Source of the DNA: Cuscuta epithymum
Lineage: Eukaryota > Streptophyta > Magnoliopsida > Solanales > Convolvulaceae
Assembly (NCBI GenBank): GCA_945859915.1
Contig: CAMAPF010000034.1
Coordinates: forward strand, 3,750,501-3,814,500
DNA length: 64,000 nt
Reading direction: 5' to 3'
Shown here: one piece after another, positions 20,490 through 31,465 of the stretch
Position numbering within the stretch: position 1 is the first letter of the stretch
Layout: each line of letters begins with the position of its first letter
The notes under the pieces: model-generated
Told to the model about the DNA's origin: nothing
Database searches by the model: none
Seen by the model: the letters and a program-made list of their open reading frames with translations, nothing else
Position numbers and translations under genes: made by a program

Positions 20490-21060
20490 TTGATAATCGC
20501 GAAGACACGAAGAGAGTTCTGGCTGTTTGAGAATGCAAATTACGCTGAGAGAGTTATATTAAAGCTAAGAATATACGCAGTATATTTTTTCGAAATTATG
20601 TACACTATCGCAATTTGCACCCAATATTCCACAACATTGATGAAAAATTATATTGTAAGACTATTACATCGATTCCAATACAGAGTCGTTCTTTAATTAA
20701 AATAATCCAAGAGAATAGACTTCTTCTTCGATCATCGGTTCTCCTTATTCATCAATCTCTCTGATCATCTCTATCTCCGCTTCTTTTCTTTTTCTTTTGT
20801 TCTTCATTTATCTTCTTCTCCTTCATCAAAAGATTAAGAATCTAACTACAACTTCATTTTTCTTCATCTACAAAGTTTTGATTTTTTCTTCATTCTTTTC
20901 TTTTTCTTTTCCTTTTCAATTTTCTTCTTCTTGATTAAGATATTAGTAATCTAATCACAATTTCATTTCTCTTCATCTTCAAAATAAACTCAGGCTTTTT
21001 CTCCCTCCAAAAATTCACAACTGAAGTTTTATTAATCTAAAATAAAAATTTATATTGCAT
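20490..21060. other. No gene; CT-rich tract
   Basis: 20700-21010 is strongly CT-rich (CTTCTTCTTC, TTTTCTTTTTC) with a repeated AAGATTAAGAATCTAA/AAGATATTAGTAATCTAA motif, probably a two-unit direct repeat. It resembles a 5'UTR-like leader but has no associated coding frame. Confidence 0.4.
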
Positions 21061-21099
21061 TTGAAGATCTGTAACATTTCATGAAACTATATATCTTAT

Positions 21100-21390
21100 A
21101 TAAGACGATTTACATTTTGATTTGCGTCAAGTTACATTTTCACTTAACGTGATTTGCATTTCGACATATCTCAAGTTACATTTCCATTAACGTCATTTAC
21201 ATTTCGACTTGCCTCAAGTTACATTTCCAATAAAGTCATTTACATTGTGACTTACTTCATCAAGTTACATTTCAATTAATGTGATTTACATTTCGACTTG
21301 TTTCATGCAGAAAGTTACATTTGCATGCACGCGATTTATATTTCGACTTGCCTAAAATTACATTTTGCATACAAGCGATTTACACTTCAT
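21100..21390 (+). repeat. Short-period tandem repeat (about 50 bp)
   Basis: About six units of the form GATTTACATTTCGACTTGCC-TCAAGTTACATTTCCATTAACGT. Degenerate. Related TTACATTT-rich sequence occurs in inverted orientation at 49255-49480. Confidence 0.75.
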
Positions 21391-21419
21391 ATATGAAAGG
21401 TAAGTTAATAACCACTGGA

Positions 21420-21575
21420 CGGAGTAACACGAGCTACTTCTAGTGCACGAATTACATTTTTCACCAATTGAGATTACATTCGTAACATCATGAGTTACAT
21501 TTCAATGCACGATATTTATATCACGGAAAATATTGAGACAAAAATATATTTACTGTTCACCCACGCTTTTTAATT
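21420..21575 (+). repeat. Dispersed repeat, family T, copy 1
   Basis: AATATTGAGACAAAAATATA, TACTGTTCAC and several AGTTACATTTC words. The reverse complement matches 49255-49400 over about 140 bp, so this is a dispersed repeat rather than unique DNA. Confidence 0.6.
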
Positions 21576-21889
21576 AAAAGTTAAATTTATAGGATGTCAT
21601 TTTTGCAGTGAGAGTATGATGCTCACCATGGGCCGCTCCCACCGTATAACAATTGGACATTAATACTATTTTCAAACTGTACTTTATTGAGTCACTACAT
21701 GCAGGGACAAATCTAGCTTTGGCATTCAGGGGGGGGCAAAATTTAATTAAATAATGTGTATTGCATAATCTTTATATAATATAAAGTAACAGTGGTTGCA
21801 CCACAGCTGGAGGGAAAAATTCCGCCCAAAATGAGGTCAGAATAGGAATTTAATGTCAACTTCAATTTTACAACACTCGGATATGGATA

Positions 21890-22260
21890 CATGCCGCCAA
21901 GATGCAATTAATAATCGCTATACTTTTTACCAAGGGTGCACATGTATTAATTTAGGAAGGATTGGAGCATTTATTGCTATTATGCTGTACGTCTATTATT
22001 CAAGGTTGCACATGTTTATTTTAGGAAGGCATCATACGTGTGAATGGTGTGATACAATTAACAATGAATACGTGTGATGCAATTATTTTTGGAAGAATGG
22101 GAGCATTTATTGCCATACTTCTGTTACCAAAGTTGCACTTGTATTATTTTAGGTAGGAATAATACGTGTGATGCAAACAAACATGAATAAGATGTGATGC
22201 AATTAATAATTGCCATACATATGTTACCAATACTCTGAAATTATTCTAGGAATAATTGCC
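21890..22260 (+). repeat. Degenerate direct repeats (about 90-150 bp)
   Basis: The motif TTTACCAAGG-TTGCACATGTATTATTTTAGGAAGG-ATACGTGTGATGCAATTA-TAAT recurs three to four times. Non-coding. It may be part of an unidentified element ending before the Helitron. Confidence 0.6.
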
Positions 22261-22586
22261 ATACATGCGTCGTATCTAAAAATACGCTGACTATATTTAA
22301 TATATTGTGATATATTGTGATACATACATACGGCCAAAGAATCTTACCATAATATGCCCATCTCTATTTCAGTAACTATATTGACTCCCTAAATCTGTCC
22401 CAAAAAACAGCCCTGCACGAATCTTCAGTTTACAAAATCTGTCAAAAATAAGGCATTGCATCAATTAAGTTTATAGCACTCAAACAATTTATATACCTAT
22501 ATAAGCAACAACATAGGAATTCATTTCACCCCATCAAACTTTATACACTTCATAGCAGTAAAGTATTTTTTCTCTTCAATTAACAA

Positions 22587-24950
22587 TGCCGGTTAAGACG
22601 GTGAATCTGGATGAAATTCAGCACGGATCTATTGAATAGAGAGTCTGTGTTCGTATAATTCGGATGTGGCACGTTCCAGCTTATAAGAAACCCGAAATTG
22701 TTGATTCATTGGAGATGATCCTACTTGATCAAAAGGTCATTTACATTTAATTTATTAGTTATGATGTAATACCAACATTAATTTATGCTACACTTTTTGA
22801 AAGTAACATTGTGTTACTTTTATGTAGAGTACCAGGATGCATGCTACTGTGAAAAAATCTCTACTCTCAAAATTCGAACCACTTTTAAAAGAAGGGGATG
22901 CTTATTACTTGAGAATTTATTGGTTGCTATGAATGACTCAAAGTCCAAAAAGCACACTGCCCACAAATATCGTCTCAGTTTTTTAAAAGCGGCTATTGTC
23001 GGGAACCTGATATTGAGCAGCGTGCCTAAGCATCATTTTAACTTTGCTAGCTTCAACGATATTTTGGATGGCAAATATGAGAAGTCATATTTCGGTAAGT
23101 CTCAAACTTATACTCCCTCCGTCCCATTTTACCTGTCCTACTTTCCTTTTTGTGCTATCCCAAAATAAGTGTCTACTTTCCTCTTTTGGAAAGAAATATG
23201 TGGTCTACACCATTTCACTTTATTATACTCAAACCTCAACCACAACTTTTATTTTTTCAACCACTTCATTAATAACCGTGCCAAGTCAAACTAAGACACA
23301 TAAAATGGGACGGAGGTAGTACTAAATTTCAGGAAGTTTGAACAACACTCTACTAATGGTATTTAAATAATTTTACTTTTTGTGTAGATGTAATTGCACA
23401 AGTTGTCAAGAAGGACCTTGATTTGACCGAGATAGTGATTGATGGGAAGAAGACAAACCTATTTGAGGTTTTTTGGAAGATCAAGAGTATGTTTTGATTA
23501 ATAATATATAATTAATAAAGGTTGTTTAATGACCTAATAATGAAACATATATTTTTGGTATCTTACATTTTTTATTCCAGAGGCAATCAAATTAAGTGCT
23601 CATTGTGGGCAAAGTTGGCAGAAGAGATTAAGGAACATCTGGACAAAAATCAAGGAGAATGCTTTTTAATCGTACAAATCTGTCAGACCAAAATATATAA
23701 CGGTAGAATTTTATAATTAATTTACATACTTTTGTAATTAATTTTATTTTATAAAGATACAAATATATTGTATAATATTCACAGGGATAATGGGACTAAC
23801 CAATGCATATCACGGAACAAAGTTATATATCAACTCCCCTCTTTCAGAAATTCAAGAGTACAAAGAAAGGTAACCTTTTTACAAGTTTGTCTTTTATACT
23901 TCAGTGATTTAAGTGAATATGTCACCTTAAATCTGCATGGCCGGAATGTTAAAGTAGGAAAAAAAATCTGTATAGTTTATATGAAAACTGAAAGGAACAT
24001 CATGAAAGGAACATGTTGACCTTCATTTATAATCACTTAAACTTACCTATATAGCATATACTTTAACTTTTATGTTATTTGTGTGTCTTAATTTACAGAA
24101 GAAAGTGCAGTGTAAACATTTTTTATGACCTTAAGTCAATTCCTGAGACTATTCTTTGAGAATTCTTTAAAATTGTACTTCTAATGGGAGGGAAGTTTTC
24201 TTTTCTGAAATGTATGACTTTTTAGAGAATTCTTTAAAGGAAAACTAAATGGGATGGAAGTTTTCTATAGATTTCACTTTGTCAAGTGAAAGTGCAGTGT
24301 GAACCGTTTTTAAATTCTGAGAGTATTCTTTAAGATTGTACTTAATGTGTAAATAGTTTTTAAAATTTTAGAGAATTCTTTAGAATTGTACTTCTAATGT
24401 GAGGGAAGTAAAATACAATCTTAAAGCATTTTAAAGTCATACTCGATCATATGATATTAAAGCATAGCCCATGTATACAAAACAAATGAGTAAACAGTTT
24501 TTACATTTTTTTCAAAAATCATTATTATGGGTAATAGGCTAGCATCTGAGGGTCGTTCAGTTAGTCCAGTTGTGAGTAGCATGTCAGATCAGGGTACACG
24601 CACTTTCAAGGAAGATCTAATGCAGAACCCTCACATGACCATTTCTGACTTGATAGATTCTACAGAGGTAAATAAAATAAGAAAACATTGAAAATAGTAC
24701 ATTTAAGTTAACATATATAGTTGAGAATAGCTTAACTACAGTTTTTTATGTTGTTTATTGAATTTGCAGAATTGTTGTCCATTTGTTCTCGCAACAATTA
24801 TTGAGTTAGGTGACGGTGGGTGGTATTATCAGTCATGTACCACCTGTTATAGGAAATGTTACCCTCTAGGCAGTAAGTTCTACTGTGAGGGTCCAAGGTG
24901 TGAAAGAGAGAGGTATGCGGTTCCCAGGTATTACCCATTCTATATATTTT
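22587..24950 (+). pseudogene. Replication protein A large-subunit-like gene of the Helitron, broken
   Basis: Exon 1 starts ATG at 22587 (MPVKTVNLDEIQHGSIE then a stop, then RVCVRIIRMWHVPAYKKPEI). Exon 2 (about 22828) gives STRMHATVKKSLLSKFEPLL then a frameshift. Exon 3 (23390) reads DVIAQVVKKDLDLTEIVIDG. Exon 4 (about 23580) reads GNQIKCSLWAKLAEEI. Exon 5 (about 23786) reads GLTNAYHGTKLYINSPLSEI. A linker exon near 24540-24665 ends MTISDLIDSTE, and 24768-24925 encodes the zinc-finger OB-fold with C..C spacing (WYYQSCTTCYRKC ... FYCEGPRC). DUF223/RPA-type OB folds bind single-stranded DNA, and plant Helitrons often carry them. The exons are separated by AT-rich introns, one holding a Stowaway. 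Confidence 0.82.
23113..23319. mobile_element. Stowaway MITE in an RPA-like intron
   Basis: 207 bp, CTCCCTCCGTCCC to GGGACGGAGGTAG, TA TSDs at 23111-23112 and 23320-23321. It lies between the donor GTAAGT (about 23095) and acceptor TTTGTGTAG (about 23388). Confidence 0.92.
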
Positions 24951-24999
24951 CTTAATTACTATCGAGAAAGGTAATTTAAGGTTAGTGCTTTCATCCAGG

Positions 25000-26106
25000 T
25001 TTAAGGTGACGTTTAAAGTTATGGATCAAACTGGATAGTTAGGAAAATCTGCTACCAACTTGCTCACTACCATACGCAAGGTACTTGAGATTGCAAAGCC
25101 CATGTATTAGTTTTTCTAAAATACTCTCAGTCATACCAAAGGAATCTAGGCAAGAGGTTGTTCGTGCTACTATTAATGCCTCATATATTTGGAGACATTG
25201 TCAAGTTCTCACTTTAACAAAAAACATGAGGCTGCAGTGTGGTTCTTCACATTGTAATGTTGAGGAATTGAAAAGATTCTCGGATTTGGTGCTCAAAATA
25301 AGAGATCGAAATATTGGGAATGTCAAAGATGGAGAAGTCGTCATTGATATACCTGATGATATGCTTATTACCACCTCGATCAGGTGATCCTATTGCCTCA
25401 ATTGTTGCTAGCACGTATCCGTCATTTCTGGAAAATATGGTTGATCCATTATATTTTCAGCAAAGAGCTATTTTGACACCCACAAATGATGTTGTAGAGC
25501 TTATAAATAATTATATGATTTCATTGATGCTTGGAGAAATGAAAACGTATTTGAGTTTTGACAGTCCATGCTCGCTTGAGGGCAACATTGGCGCTGAATC
25601 TAATGAAGTGCATACTCAAGAGTTTCTAAACACCATCAATGCATCAGGGATACCGAACCATAAATTGGGACTAAAGGTTGGTGTTCTTATTATGTTAATG
25701 AGAAATCTTGACCAATCCTCTGGCTTATGCAACGGAACCCGCCTGATTATGTAAATTTGTTTTGGAGGCGGAAGTTATAACCGGAAAAAGTATTGGTCAA
25801 AAGGTTTTGATTCCACGACTATCATTGGTCCCGTCGGATAGCAGAATTCCTTTCAAATTTCAGCGCAGGCAATATCCAATAATTGTTTCATTTGCCATGA
25901 CGATAAACAAAAGTCAAGGACAATCTTTGGATCAAGTGGGCATATATCTTCCAAAATCTGTCTTTACGCACGGTCAATTGTATGTGGTGGCTATGTCAAG
26001 GGTTACCTCAAAAAGTCGGTTGAAGATTCTTATATGTGATGACGAGGGTCGCGCTATCAACACCACGAATAATGTGGTATATAAAGAAGTTTTTCAAAAT
26101 TTGTGA
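25000..26106 (+). pseudogene. Pif1-like Helitron helicase, C-terminal half
   Basis: Follows the RPA segment RFKVTFKVMDQTG. About 25105 onward reads FSKILSVIPKESRQEVVRAT, then WRHCQVLTLTKNMRL, a break near 25380, then DPLYFQQRAILTPTNDVVEL (about 25442), SGLCNGTRLIM (25722), one stop at 25752, then FAMTINKSQGQSLDQVGIYL and FTHGQLYVVAMSRVTSKSRL (to about 26030). The INKSQGQSL and HGQLYVxxSRV motifs are the last conserved blocks of Pif1-type Helitron helicases. Walker A, Walker B and the Rep endonuclease are absent. Confidence 0.88.
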
Positions 26107-26350
26107 TTTTTTTTCATTGTCAACTTATATGACTGTTCCTCTATCTTATGAATTTTAATGAGACAGAGCTCATTGATTTTTCACGTAGAACTTATGATTA
26201 CACATTATCATTTATTTTAATTTTATTTTCATTTTTTCATATAATTCAAATTATCCTACAACTACGACTATGTGTATAATAAAACTTACAACATATAAAC
26301 TCTATTTTTTTTTGTCAAAACAAACACATAATATACCAGGGTAAAACATA

Positions 26351-26630
26351 GGGAAAATCGCATATATGGTCCCTCAGTTATCCACGAAACTAAAATCTCA
26401 GACCTGTATTTTGGACATTGTAAATGTCACCCCTCAATTGTCCAAAATGTTGGAAATGTGGTCCTTTAAGTAGTGAAATGTACTCTCGCTCACATTGTAT
26501 ATTTCACCCCTCAAAAGGACCACATTTACAGCATTTTGGACAATAAAGGGGTGACATTTACAATCTCAGAAATACAGGTTTGAGATTTTAATTTCGTGGA
26601 TAACTGAGGGACCATATATGCGATTTTCCC
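26351..26630. mobile_element. MULE-type foldback MITE in the Helitron
   Basis: 280 bp with near-perfect inverted arms of more than 40 bp (GGGAAAATCGCATATATGGT and complement) and an inner second inverted block. Perfect 9-bp TSD TAAAACATA (26342-26350 and 26631-26639). Confidence 0.93.
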
Positions 26631-26676
26631 TAAAACATAATTTTAAAAAAGTTATTATCCAATTCTAGATATATCT

Positions 26677-26703
26677 CGTGCATCGCACGGGTACTTCGTC
26701 TAG
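26677..26703 (+). other. Helitron 3' terminus (hairpin plus CTAG)
   Basis: 5-bp stem CGTGC/GCACG with loop ATC, then GGTACTTCGTCTAG; host T follows. Confidence 0.9.
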
Positions 26704-26719
26704 TAACGTAACATCTATT

Positions 26720-27225
26720 GTAACAACAAAACCAAAGACAAAAATAAATATTATAGGAATAACAGTTAAATACAAAAGCACCATAATTTTACAACTCTTC
26801 TCTACGGGTTTTACAATTGTTCTCTACGGGATTGCTAGTTACTAATACACTAATACTAATTATCTTAATAATTAGTCTATAAAAACAAATCACAAGCAAA
26901 TTCATACTACCATAAATGATGAGTACACCTTTACAAGTAACAACCAAGTTCATACTAAACAAGACTGTAATTAGTCTTTTGACAATCAAATTCATACTAC
27001 ACAAAAGCTGTAATTTAGTTTTAGAATTGAATTAAATAATTAGATTAATAATAACAAACAACAAGCAAATTCATACTACTTTAAATGACGATTACAACTT
27101 TTCAAGTAACAATCAAATTCATACTAAACAACTAAACAAGGTTGTAATTAGTCTTTTAAGTAATTTTAACAATCGAATTCATATTAAACACTAAAACAAG
27201 GCTGCAAATTAAATAGCTTTTAAAT
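26720..27225. repeat. Two-unit direct repeat of about 175 bp
   Basis: 26885-27040 and 27055-27220 share AACAAGCAAATTCATACTAC, then AAATGA..A, TTCAAGTAACAA-CAA-TTCATACTAAAC and TGTAATTAGTCTTTT. No coding content. Confidence 0.65.
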
Positions 27226-28060
27226 TGAATTAAAAACACAATAAAACTAACAAAAAAACTTACCCTTTAGGAGTTAGGACTTAGGCAGAAACTAAACCGC
27301 CGTGAGCCCGTGACCCGACGTCCGACTATCCAAGTGTTGAGCGCCGTCCGACGGTCCGTGTTAACGAGTAACGGAGACACGATGGACGATGGGTCGCTCG
27401 GTTGGGTTTTGGGTTCGAGTCTTGATCCATTTGGCCACGTGTGGCTTAAAGATAATTTCCTACTACATACTAGTATATGTTATTCTTTCGTTGCGTGCTA
27501 CTGTGCTAAATTGCTAGGTTGGGGTTTTGCGGTAAAATACACCGTACAACCGGCTGTACCTAGGGCACGGTACAACCGGGTTTTTTTTGTAATTAAATCC
27601 AACTTATAGCCTTATAGGGTAAAGGTTAGGTTGATGGATGCTGCTGCTTTTCTTTTTCTGCCGCTACTCTTCCGTTATTTTCCCTCCTTTTTTGTTGATG
27701 GCTGATACGGCTTACTCTCTTTTTTCTTTTTTTGGTTTTCTCTTTTCTTTCGTTACTTTTCACTTTCTTTTCTTTTTTTTGTAACTTTTTCACCAAACAC
27801 CTAACTTTTGATTTCGCACGCTGAGTTGTGTAAGAATAAGAAAAAGTAAGGTTGAAGTTACTTTTCTGGCTGTATTGGCAGAAGTTACTGTAGACGATCA
27901 TTTCAGCCATTTTTACATATAATTTTTTCTTTATTTTATTAATAAAATATATTTTAATTTTTTTTAACTCAGCAGAATCAGCCAATTCAACTGATTTTCG
28001 TATTACCAAACGGGCTCTATATGTGTGCATACACTGGCCTCCGATGCCTAGGTCCGCCCC
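27226..28060. other. No gene; degraded MITE at about 27800-28050
   Basis: 27300-27600 has moderate GC content and a 99-residue frame with no recognisable domain. 27800-28025 resembles the MITE at about 48057-48400 (shared ATTTTATTAATAAAATA core, CAGCCATTTT/AACGGGCTC end). GGTCCGCCCCTG at about 28050 is a hAT-like end. Confidence 0.45.
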
Positions 28061-28940
28061 TGATACTCAATAGAGGTAATTTGATGCTCAATGAAAATGT
28101 CTTGATGCTCGTTCAATTAAAAAAACTTATGATTTTCATACTAATCCTCATTTTATAATTTACGAATGCCCAATCAGTACTCAATTGCACATTTCTAATA
28201 CTCAATAGAGGAGGTTTAATGTTCAATGAAAAATGTCTTGATGCTCAATTAACAAAGCTTATTATTTTCATATTAATGCATATTTTACAAGCTACTTATG
28301 CTCAATCAATACTGATGTTATGCTCATTTTTAAATTGTCATATCGATACATATTTCAAAAGTATCGTATACATTAGATTCACATATTGAACTTCATAGAA
28401 ATTGATTGTAGATATAATTTAATAAGTTTCTATAAAAGAAAAAATAAAAAGAAAGTGGATTAGAATATATGAAACAGAGATTACGATGACAATATTAGAC
28501 TTCTAATACTCAACAGAATAGGTCTAATGCTAATTAAAAGTTCATTAATACTCATTTAACAGAAAACGTTGTTTTCATCTTAATATAGGAGGTTTGATGC
28601 TCAATGAAAATGTCATGACGTCCAACTAACAAACCTTACGAAGTTACGATTTTTATATTTACGCGCATTTTGAAAGTTGTGTATGCTCATTTGATACTGA
28701 TACTATGACACGCATTTTTAAAATGACATATCAATGCATATTTCAAAAGTACCATATTACATTAAATACGCATATTGAAGTTTTATATAAGTTGATTATA
28801 GATAGAATTTAATAAGTTTTTATATAAAAAATAAGAAAAAGAAAGTGACTTACAAGATATGTAGGAGATATCACGATGCTCATTGTTAGACTTCTAATAA
28901 TCAACAGAATATGTCTAATGCTCATTAAAACTGCAAAATA
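28061..28940 (+). repeat. Direct repeats of about 395 bp with shorter subrepeats
   Basis: 28343-28530 and 28738-28925 are similar (ATATTTCAAAAGTA, GAATTTAATAAGTTT, AAGAAAGTG). Within each unit the phrase CTAATACTCAATAGAGGAGG / TTGATGCTCAATGAAAATGTC recurs. The block abuts LTR family C and could be the start of a longer LTR. Confidence 0.65.
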
Positions 28941-28944
28941 TGAA

Positions 28945-30220
28945 TACAAAGAACACGATTCAAAGTCCAAATGAAAGCCAACTTCAAGAGCTACAAATCA
29001 TATGAATACATCATTCCGAGAATCTGAGAGGAAGAAGGTGAAAACAGACGATGAAGTCAGATGATCGCTGCTGCGATTTCAGAAAGACACCTTCCACCGT
29101 TGTGATCATATCTCTTTATTGGATGATTCAAATTACATTTGGCAAATTGGGGTGGATAGAGGACTTCATTATCTACAACTTTCATGAAGAATATTTTGTC
29201 AAATTCGGAAGTTTTACGCACGCCGTGCGTAGGGGAACGCACGACCGTGCGTCTGAGGCGAGAAAGCAAGGGAGACACTGCCAGCAATGCACGGCCGTGC
29301 GTGGGGGGTACGCACGCCGTGCCTAGACCCGGGTTACGCGAAATTGAATCCCAAATTGACCCAAATTCATATTTTTCATCATTTTTCTATAAATAAGGCC
29401 TCCCTAACCCTTTTTAAGTGTTACGAACATTACGGAGAGGCCTAGGGACGAATTTAACACCGTTTTTACGCTATTTTCTTCCAAGACCCTGGGATTATTT
29501 GTAAGTTCATCTTTTTAATTAATGACAATTTATTCTATTCTTCTCAATTCTGTTGATTCTTCAATTATGAATTGTGAGTAGTTTAATTAGGGATTTGGGG
29601 TTGATGAAGGGGTTAATCATGATTGATGGCTAGATTCTTGTCGGTTTAATTGCATGAATGCCGTTTAATTTGTGTTTGAATAATTTAACTGATATCTCTT
29701 GTAACCTAGATGGCCACTAGAATTACAATTGCTTATAGAATAAATTAAGAGAGATCTAATTTGTTCTAGGACACATTCACACACACTTAATCGTTCGCTA
29801 AGAGATTAGTAGCGATTAAGGGGCCGTAAGCTCGCTCGTTTTGACAATAATTTAGGATCTTGTCGCATGAGAGATCAGCCTGGTCCCCTAAATTATTGTA
29901 CTCTACGCCGCGAGAGCGGTAAGAACTTAGTAATGATTAGCTAGGCTCAATTAAATTAAATTCATGTAATTAGACCTGATCTGCCAGAAATCTGGTTACC
30001 CCGGAATCTATCCCTATTCCCTTCGTAGTTAATTGAGAAGAAACCACTTTTATTTTAATCGCTCATCTTCATTAGTTTAATTTTAATTCACCAATCAATC
30101 TCGCATACTTGCAATTTTTTTTATTTTATTTCTTTTTAATCGTTGAATTTAGTTAATCTTTAATTCCCTTTTGTCCGTCCCTGTGGAGACGATACTCATA
30201 CTTTCAACCACTATTCTACA
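28945..30220 (+). mobile_element. Gypsy-type LTR, family C, plus copy
   Basis: Ends at CTATTCTACA (30220) after CCCTGTGGAGACGATACTC, the hallmark of a gypsy LTR 3' end. Reverse-complement match to 14765-16900. Palindromic CACGCCGTG words lie at 29218-29325 and TATAAATA at 29388-29395. The left border is placed by the extent of similarity, not by a TG/TSD. It is followed by minus-strand gag, so it is not attached to its own internal region. Confidence 0.78.
29218..29395 (+). promoter_or_regulatory. CACGCCGTG palindrome cluster and TATA box in LTR family C
   Basis: GCACGCCGTGC (29218), GCACGACCGTGC (about 29240), GCACGGCCGTGC (about 29289) and GCACGCCGTGC (about 29311) precede TATAAATA (29388-29395) by about 65 bp. 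Copies vary inside the dyad while keeping GCACG/CGTGC arms. Confidence 0.5.
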
Positions 30221-30320
30221 ATCTTTTTACCAGGATAAGAGCAACTAGCACAAAACTTCTTGAATCATTCCCAATATTTGTAGAATGATTCATTATATTT
30301 TTGCTTCACATTGCTAACTT
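30221..30320 (-). pseudogene. Ty3/gypsy gag fragment, segment 3
   Basis: Minus strand reads ESFYKYWE*FKKFCASCSYP, matching the gag core of Athila/Tat-type elements (aromatic-x-x-WERFK-L-ASCP). It continues the gag broken by the RTE and solo LTR, and is itself cut by LTR family C at 30220. Confidence 0.75.
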
Positions 30321-31079
30321 ACGAAGTCAATTCAAGACGAAATACCTTGGTGCATGATGTTTGCTGATGATATTGTATTGATTGATGAGACGCAATCAGA
30401 TCTTAGAGCAAAGTTGGAAGTATGGCGAGGAACATTGGAGAACAATGGTTTCAGACTAAGTCGGAGCAAGACAGAGTACATGGAGTGCAAGTTTGGTGGA
30501 GGTAGAAGCAGTGGTAATAGCGGAATTACTCTAGATGGTAAGGAGATACCGGTCAGCGACATGTTCCGTTACTTGGGCTCCATAATTCAGAAGGACGGTG
30601 AGTTAGATGGAGATGTATCCAATAGAATCAGAACATGGTGGATGAAGTGGAAGAGTGCGTCAGGATTTCTATGCGCTAGAGGTATGCCGACTAGATTGAA
30701 GGGTAAGTTTTATAGGACAGCAATTAGGCATGCATTACTGTATGGCATAGAGTGTTGGGCGGTGAAACAATGTCACATTCATAAGATGAGTGTGGCGGAG
30801 ATGTGCATGTTGTGTTGGATGTGTGGGCATACTAGGAAGGACAACGTGAGGAATGAGACAATCAGACAAAGGGTGGGAGTGGCACCTATTGAAGACAAGA
30901 TGCGGGAGTCGCGCCTACGGTGGTTTGGTCATGTGCGTAGAAGACCGAGTGATGCACCTGTCAGACGAGTTGAGATGTGTGGAGAAGAGGTAGGGAAGAG
31001 AGGGAGAGGAAGGCCCAGAAAGACTTGGGTTAGGGGAGTCCGAAGTGATATGCTTCTTCTTAGATTAGATGAGGTATGA
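30321..31079 (+). CDS. RTE reverse transcriptase, C-terminal part (open frame in truncated element)
   Basis: Frame open from the truncation point to TGA at 31077-31079, 252 residues with no stop. It encodes the end of RT from the FADD metal-binding motif, the connection region, and the conserved tail with a C..C..H-like cluster (MCMLCWMCGHTRKD) and RWFGHV. The endonuclease and the RT fingers/palm start are missing because of 5' truncation, so the protein cannot work. The unbroken frame suggests recent insertion. No promoter or proper start is expected. Confidence 0.85.
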   Translation, partial: TKSIQDEIPWCMMFADDIVLIDETQSDLRAKLEVWRGTLENNGFRLSRSKTEYMECKFGGGRSSGNSGITLDGKEIPVSDMFRYLGSIIQKDGELDGDVSNRIRTWWMKWKSASGFLCARGMPTRLKGKFYRTAIRHALLYGIECWAVKQCHIHKMSVAEMCMLCWMCGHTRKDNVRNETIRQRVGVAPIEDKMRESRLRWFGHVRRRPSDAPVRRVEMCGEEVGKRGRGRPRKTWVRGVRSDMLLLRLDEV

Positions 31080-31385
31080 CTTTGGAGAGAGCAAAGTGGA
31101 GGGCATGTATTCATGTGGAGGAGGGATCTCATATTATCTTTTCCCCTCATTTTTTTCCTTTTTTTTTAATCCTTTTATCCTTATATATATATAAACATTA
31201 TTTTTATCCTTTTTACTTTATCTTTTTTAGGTATATTCATTTCTTTTTATATTATCTTTTTCATAATAGCTTATCTTTTTATCTTTATTTTCTTTCTTTT
31301 CCTTTTGGTGGTGATATCATGTATCGATTCATGTTAGCCGACCCCAATATCTTTTGGGACTAAGGCTTAGATTTTGTTGTTGTTG
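30321..31385 (+). mobile_element. RTE-type LINE, 5'-truncated, with TSD
   Basis: 1065 bp inserted with TSD CATTGCTAACTT / CATTGCTAATTT (30309-30320, 31386-31397; 11 of 12). It starts mid-RT in frame (TKSIQDEIPWCMMFADDIVL), contains catalytic FADD, the RLSRSKTEYMECKF block, the FRYLGSIIQ block, and the C-terminal WFGHVRRRPSDAPVRR and GRGRPRKTW motifs. It ends with the 3'UTR TTTTGGGACTAAGGCTTAG and a (TTG)n tail. Confidence 0.93.
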
Positions 31386-31465
31386 CATTGCTAATTTGCT
31401 TCTTTAGACTTGAGGAGATGGATACGGGATATTAGCATTCTGGGAAACATTTTCTCATGACCACC
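31386..31465 (-). pseudogene. Ty3/gypsy gag fragment, segment 2
   Basis: Minus strand reads EKMFPRMLISRIHLLKSKE, fitting the KFFP-S-R--I block of plant gypsy gag between segments 1 and 3. Confidence 0.55.

Larger units (their letters stand above)
22361..26703 (+). mobile_element. Helitron carrying RPA-like and Pif1-helicase sequences (defective)
   Basis: The 3' terminus is clear: hairpin CGTGC-ATC-GCACG (26677-26689), then GGTACTTCGTCTAG with T following (26700-26704). The proposed 5' end is A|TCTCTATTTCAG at 22360/22361, chosen for the TC start and because the first RPA-like exon follows; this end is tentative. Internal content in order: RPA-like OB-fold pseudogene, RPA C-terminal zinc-finger segment, helicase C-terminus. 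The Rep domain and helicase Walker motifs are missing, so it cannot move itself. A Stowaway and a MULE MITE are nested inside. Confidence 0.8.

Noticed and set aside
27310..27609. 99-residue plus-strand frame with moderate GC content
   Set aside because: No recognisable motif and no conserved partner in the window.
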